From NCBI GenBank assembly GCA_021798915.1, contig JAJZBM010000008.1, positions 40,597 through 104,596 of the forward strand: DNA of 64,000 nucleotides, written 5' to 3'. A model generated the notes under the pieces. That model ran no database searches. It was not told the DNA's origin and saw only the letters and a program-made list of their open reading frames with translations. This stretch comes from Pseudomonadota bacterium. Its GTDB lineage: Bacteria; Pseudomonadota; Alphaproteobacteria; Acetobacterales; Acetobacteraceae. The position numbers and the translations under genes are program-made. Shown in pieces: positions 26,226 through 36,624 of this stretch. Numbering within the stretch: position 1 is the first letter of the stretch; each line of letters starts with the position of its first letter.

Positions 26226-27538
26226 CGGCTGCGATCCAGCAGGCCGCGGAGCGCCGCCGCCGTCGCCGCCGGCAAATCCGCGAACCGTGCCGCCGCCGCC
26301 GGCCCGCAAGCCGCCATCGCCGCCCGCGCGCCGGGATCAGCGAGCAACCGCAGAACCACCGCCGCCAACTCCGTCCCGTCGCCGACCATGCGCGCCGCCC
26401 CCGCCGCCACCAGCGCCGTCACCGCCTCGGCGAAATTCTGGTGATATGGGCCGATCACCAGCGCCACCCCAAGCCGCGCCGCCTCCAACGGATTCTGCCC
26501 GCCATGCGGAACGAGGCTGCCGCCGATGAAGGCGATGCTCGCCAGACGATAAAAAATCCCCAATTCGCCGAGTGTGTCGGCGATATAGACCCCGCCCCCA
26601 CCCCCATCCAGGCCCGGCGGCCCGGCGCCGGTGCTGCGGCGCGGCGCCGCCGCCGCCCCCGGGAGGGCCGCGATCGCGAGCCCGCGCGCCGGATGGCGGG
26701 GGACGAGAATGGTCAGGAGGTCGGGGTGGTGCGCCATCAGGCGGCGATGGACGGCGAGCAGGGTCTCCTCCTCGCCGGGATGGGTGCTGGCGGCGAGAAA
26801 GACCGGCCGTGCCCCGATCGCCGCCCGGAGAGCCGCGAGCGCCACAGGATCGGCGGGCAGTTCGGCGGCAGCGAATTTGAGATCGCCGACCGCCCGCACC
26901 GACGGCGCCCCGAGCGCGGAAAACCGCGCGGCGTCTTCGCTGCCGCGGGCGCGGATCGAAGCGAAGCCGCCGAGGAGGCCGCGCGCGATCCCCGGCCAGC
27001 GCCGCCAGCGCGCGAAGCTCCGCGCCGAGAGCCGGGCGTTGATCAGCATTAACGGGATCCGGCGGCGGGCGCAGGCGGCGAGCAGATTGGGCCAGAGTTC
27101 GCTCTCGACGAATGCCGCTGCGTCCGGCCGCCAATGGTCGAGAAACCGCGCGACCCAGCCCGGCACGTCGAGCGGCACGAAGCGATGCACGACGCGCCCG
27201 GCAAGCCCGAGTGCCGGCAGACGCGCGACAAGAAGTTCGGCCGAGGTGACGGTGCCGGTGGTCAACAGCACCGCGATATCCGGCGCCTGTCGCGCGAATT
27301 CCCCGAGCACCGGCAACAGCGAAACCACCTCGCCGACGCTCGCCGCGTGCAGCCAGAGCAGGCGGCCCGCCGGCCGTTCCACGGCCTCGATGCCGCGCCG
27401 CTCGGGAAGGCGTGCGGCGATTTCCTTGCCCCGCCGCACCCGTGCCCACAGCATCAGGCGCAATCCCGGCGCCGCCAGCCGCGCCGCCGCCGCCCAGACG
27501 ACACTGAGCAGGGAAAACAGTGTCAGGCGTCGCAGCAT
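26222..27538 (-). CDS. waaA: 3-deoxy-D-manno-octulosonic acid (Kdo) transferase
   Basis: 438 residues from the ATG at 27538. An N-terminal hydrophobic anchor precedes LLWLHAASVGEVVSLLPVL with the conserved catalytic Glu, LLTTGTVTSAEL, ESELWPNLL and LINARLSARSF. The C-terminal half has FLAASTHPGEEE, FIGGSLVPHGGQNPLEAA and GPYHQNFAEAV. It transfers Kdo from CMP-Kdo to lipid IVA. It overlaps the upstream DUF374 gene by 16 nt; lpxK follows with a GTGA overlap. Confidence 0.94.
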   Translation of the reverse strand: MLRRLTLFSLLSVVWAAAARLAAPGLRLMLWARVRRGKEIAARLPERRGIEAVERPAGRLLWLHAASVGEVVSLLPVLGEFARQAPDIAVLLTTGTVTSAELLVARLPALGLAGRVVHRFVPLDVPGWVARFLDHWRPDAAAFVESELWPNLLAACARRRIPLMLINARLSARSFARWRRWPGIARGLLGGFASIRARGSEDAARFSALGAPSVRAVGDLKFAAAELPADPVALAALRAAIGARPVFLAASTHPGEEETLLAVHRRLMAHHPDLLTILVPRHPARGLAIAALPGAAAAPRRSTGAGPPGLDGGGGGVYIADTLGELGIFYRLASIAFIGGSLVPHGGQNPLEAARLGVALVIGPYHQNFAEAVTALVAAGAARMVGDGTELAAVVLRLLADPGARAAMAACGPAAAARFADLPAATAAALRGLLDRSR

Positions 27539-28179
27539 CGGCGCGCCGCCTCCGCTGCCTCGGTCAGCGCCGCCGCGATCCCCGGCAGCGCCGCCTCGGC
27601 GCCGTCGCGCGGGACCGCGATGGTCGCGCCGCAGACGATCACGCCGCGCCCGAACGGCAGCGGCAGCACCATCCGGTCCCAGGAGGGGATGACGATCCGC
27701 CAACGCGTCATCGCCGCGCACGGCATCACCGGAACGCCGGAGAGCGCGGCGAGCTGCGCGACCCCCGGCGCCGCCCGTCGGCGCGGCCCGCGCGGCCCGT
27801 CCGGCGTGATCACCACCTGCTCACCGGCTTCGAGCAGTGCGAGGAGACGACGCAGGCCCGCCGCCCCCCCCCGCGCCGTCGAGCCATGCACCACCGCGAT
27901 GCCGAGGCCGCGTACCACGTCGGCGATGATCTGCCCGTCGCGATGGCGGCTGATCAGCACCTTGAGCCGGCCCGCCGAGCGCCAGCGCAGCGCCGGCATC
28001 AGCGGCAGCACCTCGTGCCAGAACGCCGCGATCACCGGCGCGCCGGCGAGAATGGCCGCCGTGTTCCCCTCGCCGATCAACCGCCAGCGCGTGGTTTTGA
28101 GCGCGAGCGCGAGATAGAAACGGAGCAGCCATACCGCTGCCTTCTGCACGCCCGGACGCTGCAAAAACCGTTTTCCCAT
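27523..28179 (-). CDS. DUF374 lysophospholipid acyltransferase-family protein
   Basis: 218 residues from the ATG at 28179. It contains AFWHEVLPLMPALRW (acyltransferase His region), LISRHRDGQIIADVVRGLG and VVITPDGPRGPRRRAAPGV, the DUF374 pattern often encoded beside waaA in alphaproteobacteria. Probably an inner-membrane acyltransferase acting in lipid A/envelope synthesis; the substrate is unknown. First gene of the DUF374-waaA-lpxK-lpxL operon. Confidence 0.85.
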   Translation of the reverse strand: MGKRFLQRPGVQKAAVWLLRFYLALALKTTRWRLIGEGNTAAILAGAPVIAAFWHEVLPLMPALRWRSAGRLKVLISRHRDGQIIADVVRGLGIAVVHGSTARGGAAGLRRLLALLEAGEQVVITPDGPRGPRRRAAPGVAQLAALSGVPVMPCAAMTRWRIVIPSWDRMVLPLPFGRGVIVCGATIAVPRDGAEAALPGIAAALTEAAEAARRCCDA

Positions 28180-28275
28180 CGCCGGGCGCCGGTAGCACGC
28201 GGCCCCGCCCGCGACAATTCGCGGCATGCGCCTTGCGCCGCGCCCGCCGCTGCGCCAATTTCGCCCAAGACAGGA

Positions 28276-29334
28276 ATGATGACCCGCTTTTCCCCCGATC
28301 CTCCGAACACACCCGCGATGGCGCAAAGCGGCCAGACGATGGCGGCGACCGGGTTCGCGCCGCTGACCACCGCGCGCCTCACCCTTCGCCCGCTGGTCGC
28401 GGGCGACGCGCCGGCGCTGCACCGGCTGATCAATGACTGGGAGGTCTGCCGCAATCTCGCCGGTGTTCCCTTCCCCTATCCGCGGACGCTGGCCGATGAT
28501 TGGATCGCGGCGAGCCGCGCGGATCTCGCCGCCGGACGCGCCTATCACCTCGCCATCACCGGCGATGAGGCGGGGCGGGAGATCCTGGTCGGCGGCGTCG
28601 GCCTCCGGCTCGACCCCGGGCGCCATACCGGGCGGCTCGGCTACTGGGTCGGGCGGCGCTTCTGGGGCCTTGGGGTCGCGAGCGAGGCGGCGGCGCGGCT
28701 TGCACAATGGTCACTCGCGCATCTCGATCTCGACCGGCTGGAAGCCGTTGCCGCGACCGACAATGCCGCGTCCCTCGCGGTGCTGCGGCGCATCGGGTTT
28801 CGCACCATCGGCGAGGCGGAGCAGCCTTTCCTCGCCCGCGGCGGCGCGCAGCCGGTGGTGATGTGCGAGGCGCGGCGGGAGGATATTTTCGGCCATCCCG
28901 AAGCGGTGCGCGATGCCGCCGCCCCCGCGGAATCGAAGCCCCTGCTGCTGGTTGCCGCCTGCGCCCTGATCGATGGGGACGGGCGGGTGCTGCTCGCGCG
29001 CCGGCCGGAGGGCAAGACGATGGCCGGGCTCTGGGAATTTCCCGGCGGCAAGCTCGCCCCCGGCGAAACCCCCGAGGCGGCGCTGATCCGCGAATTGCGC
29101 GAAGAACTCGGCATCGATGTCGCCGCCGCCTGCCTCGCCCCGTTCGCCTTCGCGTCCCACGCCTATGAGCGTGTCCATCTCCTGATGCCGCTTTATCTCT
29201 GCCGGCGCTGGCGCGGCTTCGTCACCCCGCGCGAGGGGCAGGCCCTGGCCTGGGTGCGGCCGGAGAAGCTCTCCACGTATCGCATGCCACCAGCCGATCT
29301 GCCGCTGGTGCCCATGCTGCGCGATTTCTTGTAA
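28276..29334 (+). CDS. Fusion of GNAT N-acetyltransferase and Nudix (MutT-like) hydrolase
   Basis: 352 residues. Residues about 20-195 are a RimJ/RimL-type GNAT domain (LTTARLTLRPLVAGD, GYWVGRRFWGLGVASEA, AVAATDNAASLAVLRRIGFR). Residues about 215-350 are a Nudix domain: LLVAACALIDGDGRVLLARR, WEFPGGKLAPGE, and RELREELGI, giving the complete G-x5-E-x7-RE-x-x-EE-x-G box. The Nudix half probably removes oxidised dGTP; the GNAT half would acetylate an amine. The start lies just after AGGA; the second ATG at 28279 or one at 28318 is possible. Confidence 0.85.
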   Translation: MMTRFSPDPPNTPAMAQSGQTMAATGFAPLTTARLTLRPLVAGDAPALHRLINDWEVCRNLAGVPFPYPRTLADDWIAASRADLAAGRAYHLAITGDEAGREILVGGVGLRLDPGRHTGRLGYWVGRRFWGLGVASEAAARLAQWSLAHLDLDRLEAVAATDNAASLAVLRRIGFRTIGEAEQPFLARGGAQPVVMCEARREDIFGHPEAVRDAAAPAESKPLLLVAACALIDGDGRVLLARRPEGKTMAGLWEFPGGKLAPGETPEAALIRELREELGIDVAAACLAPFAFASHAYERVHLLMPLYLCRRWRGFVTPREGQALAWVRPEKLSTYRMPPADLPLVPMLRDFL

Positions 29335-29343
29335 GGTGCCGCC

Positions 29344-30108
29344 ATGACCGAAACCGCCAATCCCACCGCCTGCATCGTCGTGATCGGCAACGAGATCCTC
29401 TCGGGCCGCACCCAGGACGTGAACGTGAAATTCCTCGCGACCCGCCTCGCCGAACTCGGCATCGCGCTCCGCGAGGTGCGGATCATCCCCGATATCGAGG
29501 CGACCATCATCGCCACCGTGAACGAGGTCCGCGCCGCCTTCGATCATGTTTTCACCACCGGCGGCATCGGCCCGACCCATGACGACATCACCAGTCCCTG
29601 CATCGCCGCCGCCTTCGGCGTCCCCTGGGAGCCGCATCCCGAAGCCTGGGCGAAGATGGCGCGGCACTATAAACCCGGCGAATTCAATGCCGCCCGCCAG
29701 CGTATGGCGACGATGCCGCGTGGTGCGACGCTGATCGAGAACGCGATCTCGATCGCGCCCGGATTTTCGATCGGCAATGTCCATGTCATGGCCGGGGTGC
29801 CGCGCATCATGCAGGCGATGTTCGAAAGCCTCGCGCCGACGCTCCCCGGCGGCAAGCCGATCCGCGCCCGCGCCGTCCACGGCCAGCGGCTGCTCGAAGG
29901 CCGCCTCGCCGACGGGCTCGCCGCCATCCAGGCGCGCTATCCGAGCCTCGATATCGGCAGTTACCCCTATTATCGCGGCGATAACAACGGCGTCGCGATC
30001 GTCGCCAAAGGCACCGACGAGGCGCAGGCCGAAGCCGCCATCGCCGAGGCCGGCGCCCTGATCGAAAGCCTCGGCGTCACCCCCATCCCCGGCGAGCCGC
30101 CGGCCTGA
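29344..30108 (+). CDS. CinA-like molybdopterin-binding-fold protein
   Basis: 254 residues. The MoCF/CinA N-terminal fold is clear: CIVVIGNEILSGRTQDVN, ELGIALREVRIIPDIEATI and FTTGGIGPTHDDIT. It lacks the C-terminal nicotinamide-nucleotide amidase domain of full CinA, as is common in alphaproteobacteria. Probably a nucleotide pyrophosphatase or cofactor-repair enzyme; the substrate is not decided by sequence. It starts 9 nt after the GNAT-Nudix gene, so the two are likely co-transcribed. Confidence 0.85.
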   Translation: MTETANPTACIVVIGNEILSGRTQDVNVKFLATRLAELGIALREVRIIPDIEATIIATVNEVRAAFDHVFTTGGIGPTHDDITSPCIAAAFGVPWEPHPEAWAKMARHYKPGEFNAARQRMATMPRGATLIENAISIAPGFSIGNVHVMAGVPRIMQAMFESLAPTLPGGKPIRARAVHGQRLLEGRLADGLAAIQARYPSLDIGSYPYYRGDNNGVAIVAKGTDEAQAEAAIAEAGALIESLGVTPIPGEPPA

Positions 30109-30127
30109 CGCTTTTTCCCAGGAGACC

Positions 30128-30748
30128 ATGACGATGCCCCTGAGCCCGCCACCGGCACGCGAGCTGTTGCATTTGCGCGATATCGCGCTTCGCGGCTATC
30201 TCCGCGCCGATGGGCTTTACGATATCGAGGCCCATCTCACCGACACCAAAACCCAAGGTTTCGCCAGCGAGGAACGCGGCTATGTCGAGGTCGGCGAGCC
30301 GCTGCACGGGATGTGGATGCGGCTGACGGTGGATGAGGATCTGACCGTCATCGCCTGCGAGGCCAACACCGAATTCAGCCCCTATCCGCAAATCTGCCCG
30401 CAGGCGGCGGATAATTTCTCCCGCCTCGCCGGGCTTTCGATCAAGCGCGGCTTCGTCAAGGCGGCGATGGCCAGGGTCGGCGGCACCGAGGGCTGCACGC
30501 ATCTCCGCGAATTGCTGCAACAAATGGCGACGGTCGCCTTCCAGACCCTCTATTCGGTGCTGATGCGGCGCGAACGCCAACGCGCCGAGGCAACCGGGGA
30601 TGCCCGCACGCCGGAGGAAGGCGTTGCGACGCGCGACGGCGGCCGGCCGGCGCTGCTCGATACCTGCCTCGCCTGGGGCAGCGCGAGCCCGGTGATCAAA
30701 CGCCGCTGGCCACATCTCTATACCGGCGCGGATAAACCCAACGGATAA
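30128..30748 (+). CDS. DUF2889 family protein
   Basis: 206 residues. Recognised by LHLRDIALRGYLRADGLYDIEAHLTDTK, GEPLHGMWMRLTVDEDL, ANTEFSPYPQICP and GCTHLRELLQQMATVAFQT, the DUF2889 pattern with conserved Cys and His. Function unknown. It follows the CinA-like gene by 19 nt. Its last codons and stop lie inside a family-A repeat, so the repeat tail is partly coding. Confidence 0.82.
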   Translation: MTMPLSPPPARELLHLRDIALRGYLRADGLYDIEAHLTDTKTQGFASEERGYVEVGEPLHGMWMRLTVDEDLTVIACEANTEFSPYPQICPQAADNFSRLAGLSIKRGFVKAAMARVGGTEGCTHLRELLQQMATVAFQTLYSVLMRRERQRAEATGDARTPEEGVATRDGGRPALLDTCLAWGSASPVIKRRWPHLYTGADKPNG

Positions 30749-30784
30749 AGTTTTTTGGTTCTTTTTTTTAAAAAAGAACCACTT
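30738..30784. terminator. Family-A hairpin repeat between convergent DUF2889 and ABC exporter genes
   Basis: A perfect stem GGTTCTTTTTT/AAAAAAGAACC at 30757-30780, flanked by AAAGTTTT. The reverse complement matches the copy at 53663 over about 44 bases, including the tail CTTTATCCGTTGGG. The T and A runs on both sides suit a bidirectional intrinsic terminator between convergent genes. Confidence 0.75.
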
Positions 30785-30795
30785 TACCCTTTCTC

Positions 30796-32658
<1,863 letters not shown>

Positions 32659-32776
32659 CCTCTTTATGCGGGTGCCATTGTCGCCGCCAATGCGGCGGAG
32701 TTAAGGCAAACCCCGCCCTAGATTTGCCCGTTTCGTCTCTCTAACTACCGCCCTCGCCGCACAACGGTGGCCGAAT

Positions 32777-32816
32777 ACGCAAGATCACGCAAAAACACGC
32801 CAAAAGACGCAAAACG
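32777..32816. repeat. Four 10-bp phased repeats upstream of a glycosyltransferase
   Basis: ACGC recurs at 32777, 32787, 32797 and 32807, each followed by an A-rich half (consensus ACGCAAAAAC), exactly one per helical turn. A further GACCGACCAACCGACC stretch follows to 32840. It lies about 50-90 bp before the start at 32866, in the position of an operator or a curved-DNA promoter element. Confidence 0.55.
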
Positions 32817-32865
32817 AACACGCTGACCGACCAACCGACCAAAAGCGAATAAGAGAGAGAAAATC

Positions 32866-33915
32866 ATGCGCATCGCCCAGATCGCCCCCCTCTATGAAGC
32901 CGTGCCGCCGAAATTCTATGGCGGCACCGAGCGGGTCGTCTCCTACCTGACCGAGGAGCTGGTGGCGCTCGGCCATGAGGTGACGCTGTTCGCGAGCGGG
33001 GATTCGGAGACCACGGCAAATCTGGAAGCAGCCTGGCCGCGCGCCCTTCGCCTCGACCCCGCGATCCGTGATCCGATCGCTCCGCACGCGCTCCTGATGG
33101 AGCGTGTGATGCGGCGCGCGGCCGATTTCGACGTGCTCCATTTCCACAACGAATATCTGCCCTTCAGCCTGTTCAGCCGCCAGCCGACGCCGTGGCTCAA
33201 CACCCTGCATGGCCGCCTCGACATGATCGAATACCAGGGCATCTTCGATATTTTCTCGCAGGTGCCGCTGGTGTCGATTTCGGATTCCCAGCGCCGGCCG
33301 CTGCCGCAGGCGAATTTCATCGGCACCGTGCTGCACGGCCTGCCGGAAAACCTGCTGACGCCGCGCCCGGCAACCCCGGGCTATCTCGCCTTCCTTGGCC
33401 GCATTTCACCGGAAAAGCGCCCCGATCGCGCGATCCGCATCGCCCGCGCGGCCGGCATCCCGCTCAAGATCGCAGCCAAGGTGGACAATGCCGACCGGGA
33501 ATATTTCGAAACCGTGATCAAGCCGATGCTGGATGGCCCCGGCGTCGAGCTGATCGGCGAAATCAACGAGGCGCAGAAGCCCGATTTTCTGTCCGGCGCC
33601 ATCGCCCTCCTGATGCCGATCGACTGGCCGGAGCCGTTCGGCCTGGTGATGATCGAGGCGATGGCCTGCGGCACGCCGGTGATCGCGATCAATCGCGGCT
33701 CGGTCCCGGAAGTGATCGATGATGGCGTCTCCGGCTTCATCGTCGAGGACGAGACCGGGGCCATCGGCGCCGTCGCGCGTCTCGGCGAACTCGACCGGAC
33801 ACGCGTGCGCGCCCAGTTCGAGCGGCGCTTCACCGCCAAGCGCATGGCGCTCGACTATCTCACCCTCTACCGCGCGATCGCCGAGCCGCGCCAGCGGCTC
33901 CGCATCGTCGGCTAG
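32866..33915 (+). CDS. Glycosyltransferase family 4
   Basis: 349 residues. N-terminal acceptor domain MRIAQIAPLYEAVPPKFYGGTERVVSYL. The C-terminal domain has LAFLGRISPEKRPDRAIRIA, ELIGEINEAQKPDFLSGA and PEPFGLVMIEAMACGTPVIA, the E-x7-E sugar-nucleotide site. This subfamily (KFYGGTERVV) is common as a single gene in alphaproteobacteria. The product is unknown. Good ribosome site GAGAGAGAAA before the ATG. Confidence 0.88.
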   Translation: MRIAQIAPLYEAVPPKFYGGTERVVSYLTEELVALGHEVTLFASGDSETTANLEAAWPRALRLDPAIRDPIAPHALLMERVMRRAADFDVLHFHNEYLPFSLFSRQPTPWLNTLHGRLDMIEYQGIFDIFSQVPLVSISDSQRRPLPQANFIGTVLHGLPENLLTPRPATPGYLAFLGRISPEKRPDRAIRIARAAGIPLKIAAKVDNADREYFETVIKPMLDGPGVELIGEINEAQKPDFLSGAIALLMPIDWPEPFGLVMIEAMACGTPVIAINRGSVPEVIDDGVSGFIVEDETGAIGAVARLGELDRTRVRAQFERRFTAKRMALDYLTLYRAIAEPRQRLRIVG

Positions 33916-35021
33916 AGCGCGAGCGTGAGCTGACGCGCCGGCGGGGCGTCGGGATACGGGGAGAAGCGCGACGCATCGAGTTCGGCGCGGCGTGATTCGA
34001 ACCCGTATTTGCGTGCCGCCGCCGCGAAGCGCTGGGCGAGGAGATCGGCATAGGCGCCATCCCCCCGGAAGCGGCGGTGAAACGCCGCCTCGTTCAGCTT
34101 GCCGGCGCGAGTTTCACGGATCAGGCCGAGGACGTGCCGCGCCCGCTCCGGCCGATGGGTGGCAAGCCAGTCGGCGAATACTTCGCGCAATTCATGCGGC
34201 AGACGGAGCAGCACATATCCGGCGTGGCGCGCCCCGGCGCTCGCGGCGGCGGCGAGGATGCGCTCGAGTTCGGCATCGTTCAGCCCCGGGATCATCGGCG
34301 CGGCGAGCACGCCGACCGGGATACCGGCCCGTGCTAAGGCGGCAAGCGCCTGCAGCCGCCGCGCCGGGCTCGCCGCGCGCGGCTCCATGGCACGCGCGAG
34401 CTTGGGGTCGAGGGTGGTGATCGAAAGATGCACCCTGACCAGCCGCTTGGCCGCGAGCGCTTGCAGGAGATCGAGATCGCGCAGCATCGCCGCCGATTTG
34501 CTGACGATCGCGACCGGGTGGGAAAAGCGCAGCATCACCTCGAGCACCGCGCGGGTGAGTTGGAGCCGCCGCTCCACCGGCTGATAGGGGTCTGTATTGC
34601 TGCCGAGCACGATCGGGCGCACGACGTAGCCGGGGCGTTGCAGTTCGCGCGCCAGCAGCCTCGCGATCTCCGGCTTGAAGGTTATTTTGCTTTCGAAATC
34701 GAGGCCTGGGGAGAAGCCGAGATAGGCGTGGCTCGGCCGCGCGAAACAATAGACGCAGCCATGCTCGCAGCCGCGATAGGGGTTGACGGCGCGGTCGAAG
34801 CCGAGATCGGGGCTATCGTTCCAGCTGATCGCCGAGCGGCTGGAATCCCGGATCAGGGTGGTCGCGAGCGGCGGCGGCGCTTCCGCCAGCGCATCGAGCG
34901 TGCCCCAGCCGTCATCGAAGGCCGCCGCGTGCTGAGTCTCGAAGCGCACCGGGGGGTTGAGCGTCGCACCCCGGCCGCGTGGCGGCGCCGGCCTGCGATG
35001 GGTGGGGGTCGTCGCTTCCAT
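33912..35021 (-). CDS. Radical SAM protein, PA0069/SplB-related family
   Basis: 369 residues from the ATG at 35021. The cluster-binding motif is CEHGCVYCF (Cys-x3-Cys-x2-Cys) in NPYRGCEHGCVYCFARPSH. Further family motifs are VLGSNTDPYQPVE, VHLSITTLDPKLARAMEPR, and AAPMIPGLND. Related to spore photoproduct lyase, hence suspected of DNA repair, but no substrate is established. A LexA-type box lies 45 bp upstream, supporting SOS control. The 3' end overlaps the convergent glycosyltransferase gene by 4 nt. Confidence 0.87.
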   Translation of the reverse strand: MEATTPTHRRPAPPRGRGATLNPPVRFETQHAAAFDDGWGTLDALAEAPPPLATTLIRDSSRSAISWNDSPDLGFDRAVNPYRGCEHGCVYCFARPSHAYLGFSPGLDFESKITFKPEIARLLARELQRPGYVVRPIVLGSNTDPYQPVERRLQLTRAVLEVMLRFSHPVAIVSKSAAMLRDLDLLQALAAKRLVRVHLSITTLDPKLARAMEPRAASPARRLQALAALARAGIPVGVLAAPMIPGLNDAELERILAAAASAGARHAGYVLLRLPHELREVFADWLATHRPERARHVLGLIRETRAGKLNEAAFHRRFRGDGAYADLLAQRFAAAARKYGFESRRAELDASRFSPYPDAPPARQLTLAL

Positions 35022-35065
35022 GCGCGCGCTCCTTCCGGCGGCAACGGGCTTCACATGCCGATAAA

Positions 35066-35080
35066 GTTCATGGTTTGTTC
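35066..35080 (-). promoter_or_regulatory. LexA (SOS) box upstream of the radical SAM gene
   Basis: GTTCATGGTTTGTTC matches the alphaproteobacterial LexA operator GTTC-N7-GTTC exactly. Its nearer edge is 45 bp before the radical SAM start on the minus strand and 192 bp before the flavoprotein gene on the plus strand. Confidence 0.65.
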
Positions 35081-35271
35081 GAGTTGAGAAGGTGACAAAC
35101 TCTCGCGCCGCCGTCAAGAACAAAACAGGCAAGAACAAAACAAGAATTTTGTATGCTCTGCGCGATCCGGGACGGGGCGGGCCGATGGTGCTGAACCAAA
35201 AAAACCATTGGCGGGCTGGCACCGCCATTCTAGCATCCCGGCGGTCGAGGCAAGGCGAAGGAGGACGAAGA

Positions 35272-36624
35272 ATGGCCGCCGAGGCCGGCAAAACCGCGAT
35301 CGTCATTGGCGCCGGGATCGGCGGGCTCGCCGCCGCTGCCGCGCTGGCGCCGCATTGCGCCGAAATTCTGGTTTTGGAGCGCGACCATCTGCCGCCGCAG
35401 GCGATCGCGCGAAGCGGCGTGCCGCATGGCCATCAGGCGCATGTCCTGCTGCTCGGCGCGCAGCACGCGCTTGCCGCTCTCCTGCCCGGCTTCGATGCCG
35501 ATCTCGAAGCCGCCGGCGCCGTCCCGCTGCGCCAAGGTCTCGACGGATATTTGGATTTCCCCAAAGTCGGCACGCTGACACCGTTCGACATCGACGTCGA
35601 TTTCTACGCCGCGTCGCGGCCGCTGATCGAGACGGTGGTGCGGCGGCGCGTCGCCGGCCTCGCCAACGTGACGATCCGCGAGGGCGTGCGTGTCGAAGCG
35701 CTGGTCACCTCGCCTTCGGGCGACGCGGTTCTCGGCGTGCGGCACGCGGGGCCGGATGGTGCGTCCGTCACCCACCAAGCCGATCTCGTCATCGATGCCG
35801 CCGGGCGCAACGGCACGCTGAGCCGGGAGATGCTGGCGCGAGGCGGCAGCGAGGCACTCGCCGCGACCGCGATCGGCATGGAGATCGCCTACACGACCGG
35901 CATTTTCGTGCCCCCGGACGATAGCGCGCGGGATTGGAAATATGCCTATGTCGTCGCCGGCCCGCCGGCGGATACGCGATCGGGGCTGATCCTGCCGATC
36001 GAGGGCGGGCGCTGGCTGGCGACCATGGTCGGCCGCTTCGGCGAACGCCCGCCGGCCGATCACGCCGGATTTCTGGACTTCGCGCGCGGGCTCAGAAACC
36101 CGGTTCTCCATGAGGCGCTGAAGGCGGCGGTGCCGGAGGGTAAGTTCGCCCGCTTCGTCGCGCCGGGCAGCACCTGGCGGCATTTCGAGCGCCTGGACGC
36201 CCCGCCGCGCGGGTGGCTGCCGCTCGGCGATACGATCTGCGATTTCAACCCGGTCTATGGTCAGGGCATGGCGGTCGCGGCGCAGGAGGCGGTTTGGCTG
36301 CGCCGGCTGCTCGATGATGCCGCCGGCGACCTCGCAGCGCTGGGCAAGGCTTTCTTCGCCGGTCTTTCGGCGATCATCGCGCCCGCCTGGTCCGCCTCGA
36401 TCAGCGATCTCGGCTTTCCACAGACCCTTGGCGAGCGTCCGCCGGATCTGGCCGAGCGCCTGCGCTTTGCCGCCGCCATCGCCGCACTCGCCGCGCATGA
36501 TCGCGATATGCGCCGCCTGTGGACGGAGGTGGCCAATCTCGTCAAACCGCCGACCGCGTTTCAAACACCGGCGCTGCGCGCCCGGATCGATGCCATGATG
36601 GCGGAGATGGCGGCGCACGCGTGA
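35272..36624 (+). CDS. FAD-dependent oxidoreductase/monooxygenase-like protein
   Basis: 450 residues from the ATG at 35272, preceded by the strong site AAGGAGGA. The FAD-binding Rossmann motif is VIGAGIGGLAAAAALAP; the second FAD contact is PLGDTICDFNPVYGQGMA. The general layout resembles halogenase/UbiH-like flavoenzymes, with DLVIDAAGRNGTLSREML in the middle. The substrate is unknown. It is coupled by a GTGA overlap to the TIGR04283 glycosyltransferase. Confidence 0.78.
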   Translation: MAAEAGKTAIVIGAGIGGLAAAAALAPHCAEILVLERDHLPPQAIARSGVPHGHQAHVLLLGAQHALAALLPGFDADLEAAGAVPLRQGLDGYLDFPKVGTLTPFDIDVDFYAASRPLIETVVRRRVAGLANVTIREGVRVEALVTSPSGDAVLGVRHAGPDGASVTHQADLVIDAAGRNGTLSREMLARGGSEALAATAIGMEIAYTTGIFVPPDDSARDWKYAYVVAGPPADTRSGLILPIEGGRWLATMVGRFGERPPADHAGFLDFARGLRNPVLHEALKAAVPEGKFARFVAPGSTWRHFERLDAPPRGWLPLGDTICDFNPVYGQGMAVAAQEAVWLRRLLDDAAGDLAALGKAFFAGLSAIIAPAWSASISDLGFPQTLGERPPDLAERLRFAAAIAALAAHDRDMRRLWTEVANLVKPPTAFQTPALRARIDAMMAEMAAHA

